Assembly (NCBI RefSeq): GCF_900111795.1 | Contig: NZ_FOJQ01000015.1 | Span: forward strand, 1 to 47,204 | Reading direction: 5' to 3' | Origin: Anoxybacillus pushchinoensis | Lineage (GTDB): Bacteria > Bacillota > Bacilli > Bacillales > Anoxybacillaceae | DNA length: 47,204 nucleotides | Part shown: in pieces, positions 7,621-17,617 of the stretch | Numbering within the stretch: the stretch's first letter is position 1 | Layout of the letters: each line of letters starts with the position of its first letter | Made by a program: the position numbers and the translations under genes | The notes under the pieces: generated by a model | Told to the model about the DNA's origin: nothing | The model's database searches: none | Seen by the model: only the letters and a program-made list of their open reading frames with translations

Positions 7621-9914
7621 CGTTCGACAGTCGTTGTAAATTGACGACGATGTTGAATCGTAAAATACGTCATCGTTCCAGCCATCATAACTACGATAAA
7701 CATAAGCAATTTGCCGACGTTTTCCCACATAAACGCAAAATCACCGCTCGAAATGACCGCTTTAAATCCGAAAACGGAATACGTCATCGGCAACCATGCG
7801 TTAAATAGCTGGAGCGCATGCGGAATTAGCTCAAGCGGGAACGTTCCAGCACTTGTCGTCAATTGCAAAATTAAAATGACGATACCGATAAAACGTCCCG
7901 GATCTCCAAAGGCTGTAACGAGAAATTGAATAACAGATAAGAAGGTAATGCTTGTCACGATGCTAAATACGATAAATAACGGAACGCTTTTTACTTCTAA
8001 ATCAAGTCCGAGAAGCAGCACGCTAACAGCAAGAAGCGCTTGCACAATGCCAACGACGACTAATACGCTGAATTTTGCAAAAAACCAATGAAATGGCGAG
8101 CGCGGCGGTGCAGCTGGTTCCCGTAATGGAAAGACGATCGAAAGCAACAGCGCGCCAACAAACAACCCTAACGACAAGAAATATGGCGTAAATCCGGTAC
8201 CGTAGTTTGGTACTTCATGTATTTTTTCATCTTTTACTTTAACCGGTTCAGCAAACATGTTATACACGTCCTCGTTTGCCTTCACATCGCTTGCTTTTTC
8301 AGCACCTTCTTTTAATTTATCCGCTAATTCTAAAGAACCGCTCGCAAGCTGATTCATGCCGTCTTGAAGTTTGTTCGTACCGGTCGATAATTCATTCATT
8401 CCATTTGTTAATTGTTGCGAACCGTCCGCTAAGCGCTGGGCGCCGTCTTGCAGCTGATCCGCACCATTGACAAGAACTTTTAACCCAGAAGCAAGCGCTT
8501 GGCTACCATCCGCTAATTTACTTGTTCCTCGCTCCGCTTCTTTCATTTTTTCATGTAGCGTACTCATACCCGAAACAAGCTTCGTTTGTCCATCGAGAAG
8601 CACAGTCATACCGTCTGTGACTTGTTGTTGTCCGGCAAGCAGTCGTTTCACGCCGCCGTTTAATGCTATATGCCCTTCATGTAGCTGCTTCGCCCCATTA
8701 CTTAATGATGTAGCTCCTAATTGTAACGCTTTTGCTCCATCGTTTAATTGGGCAACCCCATTTTCTACTTGCTTGCTTCCAAGTGATAGTTGGACAACAT
8801 GTTGTTTCAGCTGCTCATATATTGCTTTTTGCGTTGGATCCGACGTTTGTTCGATTAGTGAATCAAGTTGAACAGCTAATTGATCTAAACCGCCAGCTAC
8901 TGTCATCGCTCCCGTTTTTACTTGCTCTGCACCTTGTTGCCATTGTGCGAGCGATGTTGAAAGCTGTTCTGCTCCTCCGCTTAATTGCTCAGATGCTCGG
9001 AGCAGTTGCGGCATGCGGGCGTCAAGTGCTTTCGTTCCGTCGAGCACTTGCTTTGCTCCTGAAGCAAGTTTCGTTGTCCCTTCTTGCGCTTGTTTTGTTC
9101 CCGAAAGCAATTGTCCTTGTCCGTCTGCCATCCGCTTTATTCCGTCATGAACAGCTTGAACACCTGTTTGCACTTGTGTTGAGCCATCGGCTGCTTCATG
9201 CATACCTTCCGTAAAAACGAGCGATTTTTCGGCAAGCGTCGCTAAATGACGGTGCAATTCATTAGAACCGTCTTGCGCTCGTTTCATTCCGTCATACAGT
9301 TCGTTCGTCCCTTCGCTTGCTTGTTTCACACCGTCATGTAACGTTTTTGCTCCGTCACTCGCTTTCGCCAATCCGTCTGCTAACGTTTTTATGTTATCAA
9401 ACATGTTTTCTGCGTACGTTTCGGTTAACGTTTTCGCTACTTCTGTTTTTATTTTTTCAGCCGCCGTTTCACCAATTTGGGCAGATAAAAAGTTGAAGCC
9501 TTCATTCGGCATGTAAATGAGCTGAAGCTTTTTCGGATGATCGTCTTGTAACGTCGTCGCACGTTGTGAAAAATCTTCAGGAATTTGAATGAGCATATAA
9601 TACCGCTGCTCCTTCAACCCTTTTTTTCCTTCTTCTTCACTGACGAAGTGCCAATCAAACTGTTTCTTTTCCTTCAGCTTTTCGACGAGATCTCGGCCGA
9701 TATGCAGCTCTTTTCCTTCAAACGTCGCTCCTTTGTCGTTGTTCACAACAGCGACAGGTACCTCATCTAAACGATCGTACGGATCCCAAAATGCCCATAA
9801 AAACATGCCGCTATATAAAAGCGGAATAAACAAGACAGCGACAATCGGAATAAGCAGTTTCCGATTCGAGGCGATCATTTTCATTTCTTGCACCCATAAT
9901 TTGAATGCGTTCAC
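7605..9914 (-). CDS. yhgE: YhgE/Pip-domain membrane protein (769 aa)
   Basis: This is a large membrane protein of the YhgE/Pip family. It has one N-terminal helix (about 20-40), an extracytoplasmic domain, and about five C-terminal helices from residue 580 on, as in ABC-2-type permeases. Between about residues 155 and 545 the extracellular part is a run of seven-residue units with recurring DG or SG (DGAKTLH, DGVKQAS, EGTNELY), as in a rod-like coiled structure. The start is GTG with AGGAGG 8 nt upstream. It is transcribed after yhgD and carries a copy of the same operator. Relatives serve as phage receptors or in type VII secretion. The role here is unknown, with export or envelope stress a guess. 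Confidence 0.88.
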   Translation of the reverse strand: MNAFKLWVQEMKMIASNRKLLIPIVAVLFIPLLYSGMFLWAFWDPYDRLDEVPVAVVNNDKGATFEGKELHIGRDLVEKLKEKKQFDWHFVSEEEGKKGLKEQRYYMLIQIPEDFSQRATTLQDDHPKKLQLIYMPNEGFNFLSAQIGETAAEKIKTEVAKTLTETYAENMFDNIKTLADGLAKASDGAKTLHDGVKQASEGTNELYDGMKRAQDGSNELHRHLATLAEKSLVFTEGMHEAADGSTQVQTGVQAVHDGIKRMADGQGQLLSGTKQAQEGTTKLASGAKQVLDGTKALDARMPQLLRASEQLSGGAEQLSTSLAQWQQGAEQVKTGAMTVAGGLDQLAVQLDSLIEQTSDPTQKAIYEQLKQHVVQLSLGSKQVENGVAQLNDGAKALQLGATSLSNGAKQLHEGHIALNGGVKRLLAGQQQVTDGMTVLLDGQTKLVSGMSTLHEKMKEAERGTSKLADGSQALASGLKVLVNGADQLQDGAQRLADGSQQLTNGMNELSTGTNKLQDGMNQLASGSLELADKLKEGAEKASDVKANEDVYNMFAEPVKVKDEKIHEVPNYGTGFTPYFLSLGLFVGALLLSIVFPLREPAAPPRSPFHWFFAKFSVLVVVGIVQALLAVSVLLLGLDLEVKSVPLFIVFSIVTSITFLSVIQFLVTAFGDPGRFIGIVILILQLTTSAGTFPLELIPHALQLFNAWLPMTYSVFGFKAVISSGDFAFMWENVGKLLMFIVVMMAGTMTYFTIQHRRQFTTTVERASEA

Positions 9915-9938
9915 ACACTCAACCTCCTATCAAAACAT

Positions 9939-9961
9939 TGACCATTTTGTTTATTTAGTCA
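9939..9961. promoter_or_regulatory. Putative YhgD (TetR) operator before yhgE
   Basis: A 23-bp imperfect palindrome begins TGACCATTTTG and ends ATTTAGTCA. In reverse complement it agrees with the site before yhgD at 19 of 23 positions, with the outer TGAC..GTCA halves preserved. It lies 25 bp upstream of the yhgE start. Confidence 0.65.
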
Positions 9962-9983
9962 TTCGTTACAAAAAAGAGAAGGA

Positions 9984-10556
9984 TCACCGTAGAGATAATC
10001 CTTTTAACAAATACAAATCAAACAGTTCAGCAATTTTTTGTGGCGACAACGGTTCGTGTTCTTTTTCCCAGTCGACGTGTAACGCGATATACATTTTAAA
10101 CATTAAAAACGCTGTTAACTCCGCATTGCACGAGCGAATTTCGCCTTTCGCCATCGCCTCTTCAATTTTCTCACGAATAAAAGCAATCATTTCGCGATCG
10201 AGCCGCTTCATCACATTGCGCACAGCTGGTGTACCGATATCGCGCACTTCTTGCAACAGTTTGATCGTCAACTCGTTCTCCTTACGAAACGTAAAAATGC
10301 GCTGTAACACCCGTTGCACATTTTCGTTAAACGGCAAGCGAGCGTCAACTGCTTCGTTCGCTTCGTACTTAATTTCAGAAATAATGGACGAAACGATATC
10401 TTCAAGCAGTTCTTCTTTGCTTTTAAAAAACGTGTAAATCGTCCCTTTCCCGACGTTTGCCATTTTCGCCACTTGATCCATCGTTGTCGCTTTATAGCCA
10501 AAAAGGGAAAATGACTTCGCTGCCGCTTCAACAATTTGCTTCTTTTTTTCCGACAT
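9984..10556 (-). CDS. yhgD: TetR-family repressor YhgD (190 aa)
   Basis: The N-terminal helix-turn-helix (ATTMDQVAKMANVGKGTIYTF then FKSKEELL) is typical of TetR/AcrR proteins. The C-terminal ligand domain is alpha-helical and not assignable to a ligand. The start has AAAGGA about 9 nt upstream. The order hemY-yhgD-yhgE is the same as I remember in B. subtilis. Near-identical palindromes before this gene and before yhgE make it the likely repressor of both. Confidence 0.88.
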   Translation of the reverse strand: MSEKKKQIVEAAAKSFSLFGYKATTMDQVAKMANVGKGTIYTFFKSKEELLEDIVSSIISEIKYEANEAVDARLPFNENVQRVLQRIFTFRKENELTIKLLQEVRDIGTPAVRNVMKRLDREMIAFIREKIEEAMAKGEIRSCNAELTAFLMFKMYIALHVDWEKEHEPLSPQKIAELFDLYLLKGLSLR

Positions 10557-10575
10557 AATCGTTCATCCTTTATTT

Positions 10576-10598
10576 TGACTAAATGAACATTTTGGTCA
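10576..10598. promoter_or_regulatory. Putative YhgD (TetR) operator before yhgD
   Basis: A 23-bp palindrome-like site begins TGACTAAATGAACAT and ends TTGGTCA. It shares GACTAAAT-AACA-TGGTCA with the yhgE site. It lies 20 bp upstream of the yhgD start, fitting autorepression. Confidence 0.65.
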
Positions 10599-10651
10599 TT
10601 TCGTTTTTTATTGTACCATCATATCGTTACATTTGCAACAAGAAAGGTGCC

Positions 10652-12073
10652 TTATAGTGAAGACACCTTTTCCTTTGTATAAGACAAGTAATGGAGCACC
10701 TTTTTTACTGCTTCTTCCCCTTGATCGATACAGTCTGGAAGGCCGAGTCCCTCGTACGAACTTCCAGCTAAAAATACGCCCGGCAAATGTTGTTGCATAT
10801 CGTTCTTCACTTGCTCCATGCGCTCGCGATGACCGACGATATATTGCGGCATCGACTGTTTCCAACGCGTAACGACAGAAAATATCGGGCTCATCGTAAT
10901 ATTCATCACTTTGTTTAAATCGTCCATGACGACTTGAACGATATCATCGTCCGTTTGATCAACAATCGCTTCATCTCCCGGGCGCCCAACATAACAGCGC
11001 AACAAGACGTACCCTTCTGGTGTCGTATGCGGCCATTTTTTATGCGTCCACGTACATGCGGTAATCGTATAATCGCTATCGCGTGAAACGACGAATCCTG
11101 TTCCGTTCGTATCTTTCGCTATCGCCTCTTTCGGAAACGCTAGCGCAACGGTCGCAACGGAAGTAGACGGCATCGTTTCAAAAGCGGCAAACATCGACTC
11201 GTTCGGAAAAAGCGACGTTAGCGACTTGTGCGGAATAGCAATAATGACGCTATCTGCCTCTTTTACCTCGCCGTTGCTTAACGTTAAAACGTATTGTCCG
11301 TTGACTTTTTCTATTCGCTCGACGCGCACACCTTTATAGACTGTTCCCTTTTCTAGTTTTTGTTCAACTGCATCAACAAGTGACGACAATCCTGTTTTTA
11401 ACGTTTGAAAAATGCCTTTCTCGCTTTTTTGCTTCGTTTTTTGCTTCGGCATCGAACGTTTCATTCCTAACACGAGGCTACCGTGTTTTTGTTCTAAGTG
11501 GAAATATTGTGGGAACGTCGCCATTAAACTAAGCTTATCAATATCACCAGCATAAATTCCCGACAATAAAGGCTCAATTAACCGATCAACGACTTCGTTG
11601 CCGAGACGGCGGCGGAAAAAATGACCGAGCGACACGTCTCCTTCTGCTTTTAACGGCGGCAATATAAAGTCCGCTGCTGCGCGAAGCTTGCCAAACGGAG
11701 AAAAGAGACGCGTCACTACAAACGGGGCGAGTTTCGTCGGAATGCCCATCACCGCACCGCTCGGAATCGGATGTAACGTTCGATTGACGAGAATGTACGA
11801 TTGACCTGCCGTATTATGCACAAGCTCTTGATCGAGCCCAACCTCGTGAATGAGACGCGAGGCGCTCATCTTGCGGGCTAAAAAAGAATCAGGACCGCGC
11901 TCAATAATAAATCCATCGCGATAAACGGTCTGTACTTTTCCACCGAGTCGATGACTCGCTTCAATTAATTCACACGAAATCGGCCACTTGTTTTCTCGTG
12001 CTTCTTTTTGTAAATAGTAAGCGGCTGTCAATCCCGTCATGCCACCGCCAATAATGACGACTTTCTTTTTCAT
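10652..12073 (-). CDS. hemY: Protoporphyrinogen / coproporphyrinogen III oxidase (473 aa)
   Basis: This FAD enzyme oxidises coproporphyrinogen III to coproporphyrin III in the Gram-positive haem branch (HemY/CgoX type). The N-terminal dinucleotide fold [17 protein letters not shown] binds FAD. The segment [10 protein letters not shown] and a C-terminal [16 protein letters not shown] complete the family pattern, and the length is usual. It overlaps hemH in an ATGA junction, implying translational coupling. A weak 7-bp stem (10643-10649 with 10664-10670) lies across its end but lacks a T-run. Confidence 0.95.
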   Translation of the reverse strand: MKKKVVIIGGGMTGLTAAYYLQKEARENKWPISCELIEASHRLGGKVQTVYRDGFIIERGPDSFLARKMSASRLIHEVGLDQELVHNTAGQSYILVNRTLHPIPSGAVMGIPTKLAPFVVTRLFSPFGKLRAAADFILPPLKAEGDVSLGHFFRRRLGNEVVDRLIEPLLSGIYAGDIDKLSLMATFPQYFHLEQKHGSLVLGMKRSMPKQKTKQKSEKGIFQTLKTGLSSLVDAVEQKLEKGTVYKGVRVERIEKVNGQYVLTLSNGEVKEADSVIIAIPHKSLTSLFPNESMFAAFETMPSTSVATVALAFPKEAIAKDTNGTGFVVSRDSDYTITACTWTHKKWPHTTPEGYVLLRCYVGRPGDEAIVDQTDDDIVQVVMDDLNKVMNITMSPIFSVVTRWKQSMPQYIVGHRERMEQVKNDMQQHLPGVFLAGSSYEGLGLPDCIDQGEEAVKKVLHYLSYTKEKVSSL

Positions 12074-13017
12074 GATGTTTCGCCTTCTTTACGTAAATGG
12101 TTTAACACAACAGTCGCTAAAGCATCAATAAACTGCGGATGCGCATTCGGCATCGGCGGACGATAGTAGCTGACGCCAAGTTCATCCGTCACTTGCTTAC
12201 ATTCAATATCATTATCGTACAACACTTCTAAATGGTCGGATACAAACCCTGCTGGAACATAGACAAACGCCTCATATCGTTTTTCTTCATACAACTGCCG
12301 CGTTAAGTCTTGCACATCAGGACCAATCCAAGGCTCCGGCGTATTTCCAGCGCTTTGCCATCCGATCACATATTGTGACACACCTGCTTCTTTCGCGATC
12401 AAATCAGCCGTTTCTTGCAGCTGCTTTGGATATGGGTCTCCCATCGCGATAATTTTTTCAGGCAAGCTGTGAGCCGAAACAATTAATATTGCTTTTTCTC
12501 GCTCGCGCTCAGACATCTGGGCGTACGTCTCCTTCACCCGTTCTGCCCAATATCGAATAAATTTCGGCTCCGTATACCAGCTTTCAATGCACGTCAGCTT
12601 CGGTCCACCTAAGCGCGCAGCTTCATCTTTCGCTCGATCGTTGTACGATTTTACGCTAAACGTTGAAAAATGCGGAGCTAATACGATCGACACCGCTTGT
12701 TCAATTCCGTCTTCATGCATTTGCCGCACCGCATCTTCTACAAACGGCTCAATATGCTTCAAGCCTAAATACATGCGAAATTGTACGTCATCTTGCATGT
12801 CGTTCAAGCGCTCAGCGAGCTTCTCCGCTTGTTCTTTCGTAATGGCCGCTAGCGGAGAAATGCCGCCAATCGCTTCGTAGCGCTCACGCAACTCAGCAAG
12901 CATCTCTTCCGACGGCTTCCGCCCGCGGCGAATATGTGTATAATATCTTTCTAAATCTTCCTCTTTATATGGCGTGCCGTACGCCATGACGAGCAATCCG
13001 ATCACTTTCTTTTTCAT
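12070..13017 (-). CDS. hemH: Ferrochelatase (315 aa)
   Basis: This enzyme inserts iron into coproporphyrin III in Firmicutes (CpfC type). Visible residues are the metal-site His in [10 protein letters not shown] and the conserved Glu in [14 protein letters not shown]. The start ATG has AAAGGA 10 nt upstream. It is the middle gene of hemE-hemH-hemY, 7 bp after hemE and overlapping hemY by 4 bp. A HemQ decarboxylase, needed to finish haem by this route, is not in the window. Confidence 0.96.
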   Translation of the reverse strand: MKKKVIGLLVMAYGTPYKEEDLERYYTHIRRGRKPSEEMLAELRERYEAIGGISPLAAITKEQAEKLAERLNDMQDDVQFRMYLGLKHIEPFVEDAVRQMHEDGIEQAVSIVLAPHFSTFSVKSYNDRAKDEAARLGGPKLTCIESWYTEPKFIRYWAERVKETYAQMSEREREKAILIVSAHSLPEKIIAMGDPYPKQLQETADLIAKEAGVSQYVIGWQSAGNTPEPWIGPDVQDLTRQLYEEKRYEAFVYVPAGFVSDHLEVLYDNDIECKQVTDELGVSYYRPPMPNAHPQFIDALATVVLNHLRKEGETS

Positions 13018-13024
13018 TATTCAT

Positions 13025-14065
13025 TCATCCTTTTCTTTGCGCAGAGTAATCGTGAATAAACACTGTCAATCGTTTCAATGTCTCCGGTTGAATTTGTGGG
13101 AAAATGCCGTGCCCTAAGTTAAACACATATCCCCCTTCATGCGCCATGCCTTCATCTAAAATTTGCTTCACGCGCGCTTCAATGACTTCCCACGGAGCAA
13201 GCAATACGGCCGGATCTAAATTGCCTTGTAGCGCTTTTGTCAATCCCATGTCACGCGCCTCACGAATGGACAAGCGCCAGTCTAAACCGACAACGTCAAG
13301 CGGCAAGTCATGCCATTCTTTTGCTAAATGGCTCGCCCCGACGCCGAACATAATGAGCGGAACATTTTCATCACGAAGGGCCGTAAAAATACGCTCCATC
13401 GTCGGTTTAATGAAATGACGATAATCAGCAACGTTCACCGCGCCAACCCATGAGTCAAAAATTTGAATCGCGCTTGCACCGGCACGAATTTGCGCTTTCA
13501 CGTAACGAATCGTCATATCCGCTAACTTGTCCATGAGCGCAAACCATGCTTTTGGTTCAGCGTACATAAACGCTTTTGTTTTATTATAGTTTTTCGACGG
13601 TCCACCTTCAATCATATAGCTAGCTAACGTAAACGGTGCACCTGCAAAACCGATAAGCGGAACGGTCAATTGCTCTTTCGTTAATAGACGAATCGTTTCA
13701 AGTACATACGGCACATCGCTCTCTGGATCAATTTCTCCGAGGCGCTCCACATCCGCAAGTGAACGAATCGGGTTGCTAATGACTGGTCCAATCCCTGCTT
13801 TAATATCGACGTCAACACCGATCGCTGGAAGCGGTGACATAATATCTTTATAAAGAATCGCCGCATCAACGTTATATTGTTCGACAGGCAAGCGTGTGAC
13901 GTATGCGCACAATTCCGGCTGATGTGTAATTTCAAAAAGCGAATATTTTTCTTTCAACGCGCGATATTCGGGCTGCGATCGTCCGGCTTGCCTCATATAC
14001 CAAACTGGAACGTATTCAGTCGCTTCGCCGCGACAGGCACGTAAAAATGTATCGTTTTTAATCAT
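13025..14065 (-). CDS. hemE: Uroporphyrinogen decarboxylase (346 aa)
   Basis: This cytosolic enzyme converts uroporphyrinogen III to coproporphyrinogen III. The signature [11 protein letters not shown] lies near residue 25, the catalytic Asp is in [10 protein letters not shown], and GNLDPAVL and [10 protein letters not shown] lie toward the C-terminus. The start was set at the internal ATG at 14065 (MIKNDTF), with GAAAGG 9 nt upstream. The ATG three codons earlier abuts that ribosome site. It is the first gene of hemEHY and is divergent from the HmoB-like gene. Confidence 0.95.
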   Translation of the reverse strand: MIKNDTFLRACRGEATEYVPVWYMRQAGRSQPEYRALKEKYSLFEITHQPELCAYVTRLPVEQYNVDAAILYKDIMSPLPAIGVDVDIKAGIGPVISNPIRSLADVERLGEIDPESDVPYVLETIRLLTKEQLTVPLIGFAGAPFTLASYMIEGGPSKNYNKTKAFMYAEPKAWFALMDKLADMTIRYVKAQIRAGASAIQIFDSWVGAVNVADYRHFIKPTMERIFTALRDENVPLIMFGVGASHLAKEWHDLPLDVVGLDWRLSIREARDMGLTKALQGNLDPAVLLAPWEVIEARVKQILDEGMAHEGGYVFNLGHGIFPQIQPETLKRLTVFIHDYSAQRKG

Positions 14066-14254
14066 TATGGCCATCCTTTCTACATATGTAATCGCTTATA
14101 TTATAGTGTAACGAAACTGTTCATTTGTTTCCACTAACACAACTATACCGATTTTTTCACCGTCTGGGTAGTAATAATACGCAACGTTCATGAAATCGCC
14201 AAGAAGAAAAGAAAGTGGTAAAATATGAGCAAGAAAAGGAAGGAGATGATATCG

Positions 14255-14761
14255 GTGTACGTATTTATGACAAATGGAACAATCGACTACTTAAAACGGT
14301 TACGCGATCAGCATCCAAATGAGCGCATGTTGCTCGCATGTAATGAGGACAATGGTATGCTCATTCATGAGACAGAAGGAAACTCTTTATTTCATGAGCC
14401 TCGTCCATATGAAGTGCTAGATGCTGTTGGATTGCTCGAAGGGGAGTTCATCGTTTGTAATAACATTCCTGTCACAGATGAAGGTAGACCACTATTTGAA
14501 CATCGCTTCAATCAGCGAGCGCGTTTAATTGAAAAAGAACCTGGCTTTGTCGCTATTCGCGTCTTACGTCCGTTAAAAAGCGATACGTACGTCATTATGA
14601 CGATATGGGAAAGCGAAAGCGCCTTTCATCGTTGGCAACAATCAAAAGCATACGAAAAAGCTCATCAAAAACGCGGGACTGAAAAAGGTAGCGATCAACA
14701 ACGCTCTATTTTCCCTCGTCCATCTTATGTGACGACATATACGGTCGTAAAAGAAGGCTGA
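14255..14761 (+). CDS. hmoB: HmoB/YhgC-type haem-degrading monooxygenase (168 aa)
   Basis: This is an antibiotic-biosynthesis-monooxygenase fold protein. The ABM domain occupies about residues 65-165 (FVAIRVLRPL, TYVIMTIWESESAFHRWQQS, AYEKAH) after an N-terminal half-domain, as in B. subtilis YhgC (166 aa). That protein is reported to bind and open haem. GTG 14255 was chosen because GGAAGGAG lies 9 nt upstream; the ATG at 14225 has no ribosome site. It lies opposite hemE, pairing haem synthesis with turnover. A stem-loop at 14754-14776 follows. Confidence 0.85.
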   Translation: MYVFMTNGTIDYLKRLRDQHPNERMLLACNEDNGMLIHETEGNSLFHEPRPYEVLDAVGLLEGEFIVCNNIPVTDEGRPLFEHRFNQRARLIEKEPGFVAIRVLRPLKSDTYVIMTIWESESAFHRWQQSKAYEKAHQKRGTEKGSDQQRSIFPRPSYVTTYTVVKEG

Positions 14762-14776
14762 TGCACTATCAGCCTT
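14754..14776. terminator. Terminator shared by the HmoB-like and rhodanese genes
   Basis: AAGGCTGAT pairs with ATCAGCCTT around a 5-nt loop between the two convergent genes. The T-run is short, so its strength is uncertain. Confidence 0.6.
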
Positions 14777-15144
14777 TATCCATTCCAAGCGTTCATCCCG
14801 CCGCGAACGTTTACAACATGTTTAAATCCGTTTTTCACTAATATTTTTGCCGCTTGATTGCTGCGCATGCCGCTTTGACAAATGACGATCGTTTCTTTGT
14901 CACGGTCTAATTCATCCAATCTTTTAGATAAATCATGAAGCGGAATATTTTTAAATTGGCGAATGTTGCGTGCGCGATACTCCGCCGGCGTACGTACATC
15001 AATAAACTGGCGGCCTTTCGCTTGTTTTAACTTCTCTTTTAATTCATCCGGCGTAATATGCTCCACACCTTTTGTCGGCAACATTTTTGTCGCGACAAAA
15101 TAAACGAGTACAAGAATAAGGAAAGCATTGACCCATGTGCTCAT
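14776..15144 (-). CDS. Membrane-anchored rhodanese-like protein (122 aa)
   Basis: A single N-terminal helix (WVNAFLILVLVYFVATKML) is followed by one rhodanese domain. The domain contains FIDVRTPAEYRARNI and the active-site loop CQSGMRSNQA, so the catalytic Cys is present. Such proteins are thought to carry persulfide sulfur, and the helix orientation decides the side on which it acts. The start is ATG 15144 with AGGAGGGG 5 nt upstream; an upstream in-frame start at 15201 has no ribosome site. It is similar to YqhL-type proteins and appears monocistronic. Confidence 0.88.
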   Translation of the reverse strand: MSTWVNAFLILVLVYFVATKMLPTKGVEHITPDELKEKLKQAKGRQFIDVRTPAEYRARNIRQFKNIPLHDLSKRLDELDRDKETIVICQSGMRSNQAAKILVKNGFKHVVNVRGGMNAWNG

Positions 15145-15239
15145 ATTTCCCCTCCTAAATACATATATGGGTATACTACACCCTTTTCGTCTGTTTGTCA
15201 ACGATGGTATAATGGTAAAAAACAGAAGGAGCGGGACGC

Positions 15240-16412
15240 ATGAAAACGTTACTGTTTGCTAAACTTCACGAATATTATGACGACATGGTAGCCATTCGTC
15301 GTCATTTGCATCAACACCCCGAGCTATCGTTTCAAGAGTATAAAACGGCAGCGTATATCGCCGACTACTATAAACAGCTCGGCATTCCTGTGCGAACGAA
15401 CGTCGGGGGGAACGGAGTAGTTGCGACGATCACCGGGAAAAAAGGTGGAAAAACGGTGGCGCTTCGAGCTGATTTTGACGCTCTCCCGATTCAAGATGAA
15501 AAAGACGTTCCGTATCGATCAACCGTCCCAGGTGTCATGCACGCATGCGGTCATGACGGACATACAGCGACACTACTCGTTCTTGCTAAAGCGCTTCATG
15601 AACTGCGTGACCATTGGAGCGGAACAATCGTTTGCATTCATCAGCATGCAGAAGAATACGCACCGGGTGGCGCAAAAGCGATGATTGAAGCCGGATGCTT
15701 AGAAGGGGTCGACGCGATTTTTGGCACCCACCTATGGGCAACAGAGCCGACAGGTGTCATTCAATATCGTACCGGACCGATCATGGCTGCTGCGGACCGC
15801 TTTCAAATCGTCGTCAAAGGTTCGGGGGGGCATGGAGCGGAGCCTCATAAAACAAAAGATGCGATCGTTACAGCCGCGCAACTTGTGCTACACTTGCAAC
15901 AAATCGTTAGCCGGCGCGTCAATCCACTCGAACCTGCTGTCGTTTCAATCGGATCATTCATATCTGACAACGCATTCAACGTCATTGCTGATCGGGCAAC
16001 GTTAGTCGGAACAGTACGTACGTTTTCTGAACAAGTGCGAAACGATATTGAACGAGAAATTGAACAAATTGTCAAAGGAACGTGTATCGCCAACCATTGT
16101 ACATATGAATATAGTTATACGCGCGGTTATCCACCTGTCGTAAATCATGAAAAAGAAACGGCTTTTCTCGTCTCCATTGCCCATGAAGTAGAAGACGTCA
16201 CTCACGTTGTAGAAATCGCTCCCCATATGGGTGGGGAAGATTTCGCCTATTATTTACAACATGTCAAAGGAACGTTTTTCTTTACAGGTGCAAAAGCAGA
16301 AACGACGACGAACGCTTATCCACACCATCATCCAAAATTTGATTTTGATGAGCGCGCCATGCTTATTGCCGCAAAAACGCTTGGGTTAGCCGCGATAGAA
16401 TATATGAAATAA
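15240..16412 (+). CDS. yhaA: M20-family amidohydrolase, YhaA-like (390 aa)
   Basis: This is a zinc-dependent N-acyl amino acid amidohydrolase of the M20D (hippuricase-like) group. Metal-site motifs are MHACGHDGHT near residue 100, HQHAEEYAPGGA with the catalytic Glu pair, and the C-terminal MGGEDFAYY and HHPKFDFDE. A lid/dimerisation domain lies between (KGSGGHGAEPH). AGAAGGAG precedes ATG. It lies next to ecsB as in B. subtilis, but facing it. The exact substrate cannot be read from sequence. Confidence 0.92.
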   Translation: MKTLLFAKLHEYYDDMVAIRRHLHQHPELSFQEYKTAAYIADYYKQLGIPVRTNVGGNGVVATITGKKGGKTVALRADFDALPIQDEKDVPYRSTVPGVMHACGHDGHTATLLVLAKALHELRDHWSGTIVCIHQHAEEYAPGGAKAMIEAGCLEGVDAIFGTHLWATEPTGVIQYRTGPIMAAADRFQIVVKGSGGHGAEPHKTKDAIVTAAQLVLHLQQIVSRRVNPLEPAVVSIGSFISDNAFNVIADRATLVGTVRTFSEQVRNDIEREIEQIVKGTCIANHCTYEYSYTRGYPPVVNHEKETAFLVSIAHEVEDVTHVVEIAPHMGGEDFAYYLQHVKGTFFFTGAKAETTTNAYPHHHPKFDFDERAMLIAAKTLGLAAIEYMK

Positions 16413-16419
16413 AAAAAAA

Positions 16420-16443
16420 GAAGCGGTGTTCATTCCGCTTCTT
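16420..16443. terminator. Bidirectional terminator between yhaA and ecsB
   Basis: AGAAGCGG pairs with CCGCTTCT around an 8-nt loop, with an A-run on the left and TTTCC on the right. It overlaps the last codons of ecsB. Confidence 0.8.
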
Positions 16444-17617
16444 TCCATTTTTTCTTTACATACATAATGAGCAGAGTGCAAAGCAACCCTTCTGCTATAA
16501 GTACAGCCGTTCCTGCCGAAAGTGATACGATGAACGTAGACAACATTGTAAATAGAGCCGTTTGCATGCCGAATACAATAAGCCATATACCCAACACAGA
16601 TTGACGTCGCTTTGTCATAGTTAACGGGTATAAAGCAAGCATCGGATGGCTGCGATGATGAGAAAAAAGCGGCAATAGCTGCAGCGCCGTCGCATAAGTG
16701 AACAACAACGAAAAAAATACATATCCTGTCGGTATCGTGTAAATAAATATAGCGCCAATCACTGTTAATCGGGTAACAATCCCTAAATATTCCCCGCTTC
16801 GCACAAACGTCCGCACATGTAAATATGTGTACGCTTGCTTCGTCGCCCGATCAACGATACGTAACAGCGGAGATAGCCAATAGCGCTTTTTTACCGTTTT
16901 ACGCAAATGTGGAACGTCAACAAATAAATGAACGACACGATAAAATGACTGCATCCGTCTAGTTTCATCTTCGAGCAACACGTCCCACTTTAATGGGGTG
17001 TTTTTGACACTTCTTGTTATGTATCGTGCAACGATCATCATTATAACTGCCATTGTGACGACAAAAGCGTAAGCACCGACAAGAAAAAAATACATCGCCA
17101 TGACATTCAACAAAAAGCGAATACAACGATGAAATAATGACCGCTGTGAGAAAGCATCTTCTTTCCATTGAACGAGCATATTCCATCCTTTTAGCGGAAA
17201 AAGCACGACACATAGCAAAACGAAAGATTGACTAGAAAATGTACGATGGAGCGGAAAAAGAGCGATCGCGATCATCATACATATGGACATATGCACGACA
17301 AAACTATACACGCCGGCGCGAAAAAAATACGGGCGCATATTTCTTTCAACCGGAAGAAGAAAAACGGTATCCGCTTCTTTCAGCAGCGTCCGCACCCCGC
17401 TTGACGTTAATACAAAGGCGAAAATGATCGATGCGACTATGGCGTATGGAAACTGTTGCAACGAATCGGTCCATTGCTTATACACGTATGCCCCCGCTCC
17501 AACGGCGATGAACAACACGATAAGCAAATGATCATTAAACATATACCGACCATATCGTCTCACTTGTGCTACATAGGCAATAAGCCGCTCTTTCCACAAC
17601 TGTTTTTCATCAATCAT
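16430..17617 (-). CDS. ecsB: ABC transporter membrane protein EcsB (395 aa)
   Basis: This is a hydrophobic protein with about eight helices, comparable in length to B. subtilis EcsB (about 408 aa). It is the membrane partner of EcsA. The transported molecule is debated; the pair affects secretion, sporulation and regulated proteolysis, and recent work links relatives to peptide-pheromone remnants. The start ATG overlaps the end of ecsA. B. subtilis has an ecsC gene after ecsB. Here the terminator and yhaA follow immediately, so ecsC is absent from this locus. Confidence 0.9.
   Translation of the reverse strand: MIDEKQLWKERLIAYVAQVRRYGRYMFNDHLLIVLFIAVGAGAYVYKQWTDSLQQFPYAIVASIIFAFVLTSSGVRTLLKEADTVFLLPVERNMRPYFFRAGVYSFVVHMSICMMIAIALFPLHRTFSSQSFVLLCVVLFPLKGWNMLVQWKEDAFSQRSLFHRCIRFLLNVMAMYFFLVGAYAFVVTMAVIMMIVARYITRSVKNTPLKWDVLLEDETRRMQSFYRVVHLFVDVPHLRKTVKKRYWLSPLLRIVDRATKQAYTYLHVRTFVRSGEYLGIVTRLTVIGAIFIYTIPTGYVFFSLLFTYATALQLLPLFSHHRSHPMLALYPLTMTKRRQSVLGIWLIVFGMQTALFTMLSTFIVSLSAGTAVLIAEGLLCTLLIMYVKKKWKEAE

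Noticed and set aside
8467-9214. Long plus-strand frames opposite yhgE (134 and 160 codons)
   Set aside because: They are mirror images of the heptad repeat of yhgE on the other strand, with no ribosome sites.
9733-10437. 234-codon plus-strand frame across yhgE and yhgD
   Set aside because: It is antisense to both genes and crosses their promoter and operator region.
10643-10670. Terminator after hemY
   Set aside because: The 7-bp stem has a 14-nt loop and no T-run on either side, so it is too weak to list.
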